Made by a program: the position numbers and the translations under genes. A stretch of DNA of 64,000 bases from JAFALK01 sp042701975 (GTDB taxonomy: Bacteria > Pseudomonadota > Gammaproteobacteria > Burkholderiales > Burkholderiaceae_C): the NCBI GenBank assembly GCA_042701975.1, contig CP170561.1, positions 1,426,001-1,490,000 on the forward strand, given 5' to 3'. Below, one piece after another: positions 61,256 through 64,000 of the stretch (positions are counted from its first letter, which is position 1; each line of letters opens with the position of its first letter). Below the pieces are notes generated by a model. It was not told the origin of the DNA and searched no databases. It worked only from the letters and a program-made list of their open reading frames with translations.

Positions 61256-61825
61256 ATGCTCGACGCCGCGTATCAAAAGACCGAAGCCGGCCGCGCCGAG
61301 ATCAAGGCGCGCGCCCTGCCGCTCTCGCGCAGCGCGCGCAATCTGCTGCTGATGCTCGACGGCACGCGCTCTGCGCGGGTCTGGCTGGAGATGGTGCGCG
61401 GCACGACGGAAGCCGATCTCGACTTCCTGCTGCAGCACGGCCTGATCGCGGCCAGCGTGGCCGCCGCGCCCAAGGCGGCGCCCGCATCTGCTCCATCATC
61501 GCCTGCAGCTGTGCCTGTGCCTGTGCCTGCGCCAGCTTCTGCACTCACATCTGCACCCGCATCGGCCGCTGCGTCCGGGTCTGTCTTTGCTCCCACGCCC
61601 GTTGCGTCCGGCGAGCCGATGGGCTTTGACGAGCTCTACAGCTGGCTCACCGAGAACGCACGTCAGCATCTGGGCCTGATCAAGGGCTATCGCATGGTGC
61701 TCGATGTCGAGCGCTGCACCGAGCTGGCGGAGCTGCGCGAGCTGGCCTGGAAGATCGTGGCCGAAGTCGACCGCACCGATGGCGAAGCCGCGGCCGACCG
61801 CGTGCGGCTCGAAATGCGCCTCTAA
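61256..61825 (+). CDS. Hypothetical protein with Ala/Pro/Val-rich repeat linker
   Basis: The 189-residue soluble protein has two helical blocks. Residues 1-75 (QKTEAGRAEIKARAL, RNLLLMLDGTR) and ~120-189 (FDELYSWLTENARQHLGLIKGYRM, ELRELAWKIVAEVD) are joined by a ~45-residue linker of Ala, Pro, Ser and Val whose DNA holds short tandem repeats of GTGCCT. I do not recognise a family. It lies between fadD and rsmE, 30 bp and 9 bp away, so co-transcription is likely. Confidence 0.75.
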   Translation: MLDAAYQKTEAGRAEIKARALPLSRSARNLLLMLDGTRSARVWLEMVRGTTEADLDFLLQHGLIAASVAAAPKAAPASAPSSPAAVPVPVPAPASALTSAPASAAASGSVFAPTPVASGEPMGFDELYSWLTENARQHLGLIKGYRMVLDVERCTELAELRELAWKIVAEVDRTDGEAAADRVRLEMRL

Positions 61826-61834
61826 GAAACAACG

Positions 61835-62563
61835 ATGGCCCGTCTGTACGTCGAAGAGCCGCTGACCGCTCCGGGCAGCGAGCTGAGCCTACCGCCGGGC
61901 GCCACCCGCCACGTGCAGGTGCTGCGCCTGCAACCGGGCGATGCCGTCACCCTGTTCGATGGCCGTGGCCAGGACTGGCCGGCCGAGGTGCTGGCGATGG
62001 GCCGCAGCGAAGTGCGCGTGCGCCTGGGCGAGCCGCAGGCCGTGGATCGCGAGTTGCCGATCGCGGTGACGCTTGCCATCGTCATGCCGGCCAACGACCG
62101 CATGGACGGCATCGTCGAGAAAGCCACCGAGCTGGGGGCCACGGCCATCCAGCCGCTGATGAGCGAGCGCTCCGTGCTGCGCCTCGCCGGCGATCGCGCC
62201 GAGAAAAAGCGCCAGCACTGGCGCGGCGTCGCCATCGCGGCGGCCGAGCAGTGCGGGCGTGCCCGGGTCACCGAGATCGCGCCGGTGCAGACCCTGGCGC
62301 AATGGCTGGCCGCGCTGCCGGTCGAGCCACAAGGCCAGCGACGCTGGCTGCTGAGTCCCACGGCAGCCGAGCCCTTTGCGCGCCGCGGCGCCGCGCCCGG
62401 CGATTCGACGCTCGTGCTCAGCGGCCCCGAGGGCGGGCTTTCGTCCTCCGAAGAGGATGCGGCCCGCGCCAAGGGCTTCGTGGCGCTGAGCCTGGGCCCG
62501 CGCATCCTGCGCGCGGACACGGCGCCGCTGGCCGTCCTCGGCGCGCTCGCGCTGTTCGATTGA
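61835..62563 (+). CDS. rsmE: 16S rRNA (uracil1498-N3)-methyltransferase RsmE
   Basis: RsmE methylates U1498 of 16S rRNA using S-adenosylmethionine. The 242-residue protein has the N-terminal PUA-like part (MARLYVEEPL, RHVQVLRLQPGDAVTLFDG) and the SPOUT knot with EKATELGATAIQPLMSERS, LVLSGPEGGLSSSEEDAA and LGPRILRADTAPL. Length is normal. Confidence 0.96.
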   Translation: MARLYVEEPLTAPGSELSLPPGATRHVQVLRLQPGDAVTLFDGRGQDWPAEVLAMGRSEVRVRLGEPQAVDRELPIAVTLAIVMPANDRMDGIVEKATELGATAIQPLMSERSVLRLAGDRAEKKRQHWRGVAIAAAEQCGRARVTEIAPVQTLAQWLAALPVEPQGQRRWLLSPTAAEPFARRGAAPGDSTLVLSGPEGGLSSSEEDAARAKGFVALSLGPRILRADTAPLAVLGALALFD

Positions 62564-62699
62564 AAGCTCCTGGCAACGTTTGAACCGCCCGGCCCGCGCG
62601 TTCGCAAGCAGTTCGCAAGCTGCCTCCTTCTAGCCTGACAGCAGGTCTGCCGCGTGGCCGGCCGAACAAACCAGCTGAACAAAGCTTGAGGAGACAGAC

Positions 62700-64000
62700 A
62701 TGCAATCCACCACCTCCGCGCGCCTGCGCGCCACCCCGCTCGTGCGCCTGATGGGCCTGGCCTTTGCCGGCACGCTCGCCGCCGCAGCCCTGCCGGCCCA
62801 GGCCGACGAACTCGGCGATCTGAAGGCCCAGATCCAGGCCCTGACCCAGCGCCTGGGCCAGCTCGAGAACCAGCAGAAGGCAGCGTCCGCCGCCGCGGCC
62901 GCTCCGGCGGCCCCCGCCAAGGCCGCGCCTCGTGTCACCGCTCTGACGACCGACCAGGACGGCCGGCCCGCCAAGGACGACAGCGCCATCACCCTGTACA
63001 GCAACGGCCAGTCCAGCCTGACCATCTACGGTCTGATCGAGGCCACGCTCAGCGACGTCAACCACCAGGACGCCGCCGGCCACCATGCCACCGGCTACCA
63101 GACCGCCTACTTCAGCGGCAACCGCCTAGGCTTCGACGTCCAGCACGCCCTGGGCAGCGCCGCGCCGGCCGCCCTGCCGGACCTGAAGATCATCGCCAAG
63201 CTCGAGAACGAATTCGAGATGGCCACCGGCTGGGAAGACACCCCGGGCCAGCTCTTCAACCGCGATGCCTGGCTGGGTCTGTACAGCAAGGACCTCGGCA
63301 AGCTGACCTTCGGCCGCCAGAACACGCTGACGCGCGACTTCACCAACACCTGGGGCGACCCCTATGGCAGCGCCGAGGTCACGACCAAGGAAGGCGGCTA
63401 CAGCAACGTCAACAACTTCAAGCAGTTCATCTATTACTCGGGCTCTCCGAGCGGCACGCGCATGAACAGCAGCGTCATGTGGAAGAAGGTCTTCGACGAG
63501 CACCTCGTGGTTGGCGCGGCCTATGGCTTCAATTCCGCCGGCGGCGGCGGCAGCGACAACGGTGGCGGGTCGCTGCCGGGCGACCACGTCAACGGCACGA
63601 GCGAAGCGGTCTCGGTGGCCTACAACAAGATCAACGTCGGCAGCGTCGTGCTGAACGTGAACGGCAACTACGCCCGCGGCATCAACGGCCACCTGCTCCA
63701 CCAGACCCTGGCCTTCGGCGGCAACGTGGTCGCAGGCCCGTTCCGCTTCAACGCAGGCCTGGTGCACTACACGGCCGAGCAGGGCGTGAGCAACAGCCTG
63801 GGCAAGCGCACCGACAACTCCTGGACCACCTCGATCAGCTACCAGCCGAACGCCTTCGAGTACGACCTGGGCTACCAGGTCATGAAGGGCACGAACGCCG
63901 GCATGAAGGGCGGCGTGATCCTGAACGCCTTTGCCGATACCTCGGGCGCAACCGCCACGGCCGATGGCTCCAAGCGCAGCCTGTACGGCGCGGTGCGCTA
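62700..64000 (+). CDS. Gram-negative porin (C-terminus off window)
   Basis: This is an outer-membrane general porin of the 16-strand trimeric type. The visible 433 residues have a signal peptide (~1-36, ending AQA), a short coiled coil (DLKAQIQALTQRLGQLENQQ) and an Ala/Pro spacer, then strand-forming segments from SSLTIYGLIEATLSD onward (LKIIAKLENEFEM, LFNRDAWLGLYSKDLGKLTFGRQ, SVMWKKVFDEHLVVGAAYGF). GAGGAG precedes the ATG at 62700. The stop codon lies outside the window. The pre-barrel coiled coil suggests a peptidoglycan-contacting neck (inference). Confidence 0.9.
   Translation, partial: MQSTTSARLRATPLVRLMGLAFAGTLAAAALPAQADELGDLKAQIQALTQRLGQLENQQKAASAAAAAPAAPAKAAPRVTALTTDQDGRPAKDDSAITLYSNGQSSLTIYGLIEATLSDVNHQDAAGHHATGYQTAYFSGNRLGFDVQHALGSAAPAALPDLKIIAKLENEFEMATGWEDTPGQLFNRDAWLGLYSKDLGKLTFGRQNTLTRDFTNTWGDPYGSAEVTTKEGGYSNVNNFKQFIYYSGSPSGTRMNSSVMWKKVFDEHLVVGAAYGFNSAGGGGSDNGGGSLPGDHVNGTSEAVSVAYNKINVGSVVLNVNGNYARGINGHLLHQTLAFGGNVVAGPFRFNAGLVHYTAEQGVSNSLGKRTDNSWTTSISYQPNAFEYDLGYQVMKGTNAGMKGGVILNAFADTSGATATADGSKRSLYGAVR

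Overview
The window looks like a chromosome segment of a betaproteobacterium of the order Burkholderiales, probably the Comamonadaceae/Sphaerotilaceae group (inference). The basis is the high GC content and gene blocks that from general knowledge fit this group: recA-recX, a DUF2889 gene, sucCD and terC in order; gatCAB divergent from mreBCD-mrdA-rodA; pyrE next to a DUF4124 gene; and a split pntAA/pntAB/pntB transhydrogenase. No tRNA, rRNA, CRISPR array or complete insertion sequence was seen. The window opens inside an M48 metalloprotease gene (minus strand) and closes inside a porin gene (plus strand).

Region 1 (1-2.6 kb): the M48 protease is divergent from moaC. The last 174 bp of moaC occur twice, at 1042-1215 and 2413-2586, as a direct repeat. 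Between the copies lies one visibly AT-richer gene for an EVE-like/HNH protein, resembling a modification-dependent restriction nuclease. Region 2 (2.6-12 kb): a pilin and glycosylation block. It holds two GtrA-type membrane proteins, a polyprenyl-type GT2, two large unassigned membrane proteins, a UDP-galactopyranose-mutase-like flavoprotein, a PglL/TfpO-type oligosaccharyltransferase and a type IV pilin with its own sigma-54 promoter and terminator. Region 3 (12-16.4 kb): a metallo-beta-lactamase-fold cyclic nucleotide phosphodiesterase with a CRP-like dyad upstream, then a Ser/Thr kinase-phosphatase-FHA operon and TerC.

Region 4 (16.4-21 kb): sucCD, a DUF2889 gene, recX and recA (LexA box over the promoter). 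Region 5 (21-33.9 kb): a TctD/TctE-like two-component system, the rod-shape operon mreBCD-mrdA-rodA, divergent gatCAB, a DUF4124 protein and pyrE. Region 6 (34-41 kb): an orphan TonB-dependent receptor, exonuclease III, a structured leader with a 24-codon ORF, a membrane diguanylate cyclase and a convergent HD-GYP-like protein whose HD pair is lost.

Region 7 (40.5-52.4 kb): a CadR-like MerR regulator, a POT peptide transporter, recQ, a cupin, a YbjJ-like MFS protein, a LytTR/LytS system cotranscribed with a DUF2807 protein, ssb, a TPR-ankyrin protein, an apparent Nramp remnant and a VOC protein. Region 8 (52.4-64 kb): a NarL-type two-component system coupled to mnmA and a Nudix hydrolase, then pntAA-pntAB-pntB, fadD, an Ala/Pro-rich unknown, rsmE and the start of a porin. 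Most of the window is housekeeping. The accessory signals are the moaC/HNH locus, the pilin glycosylation block and the leader before the diguanylate cyclase.
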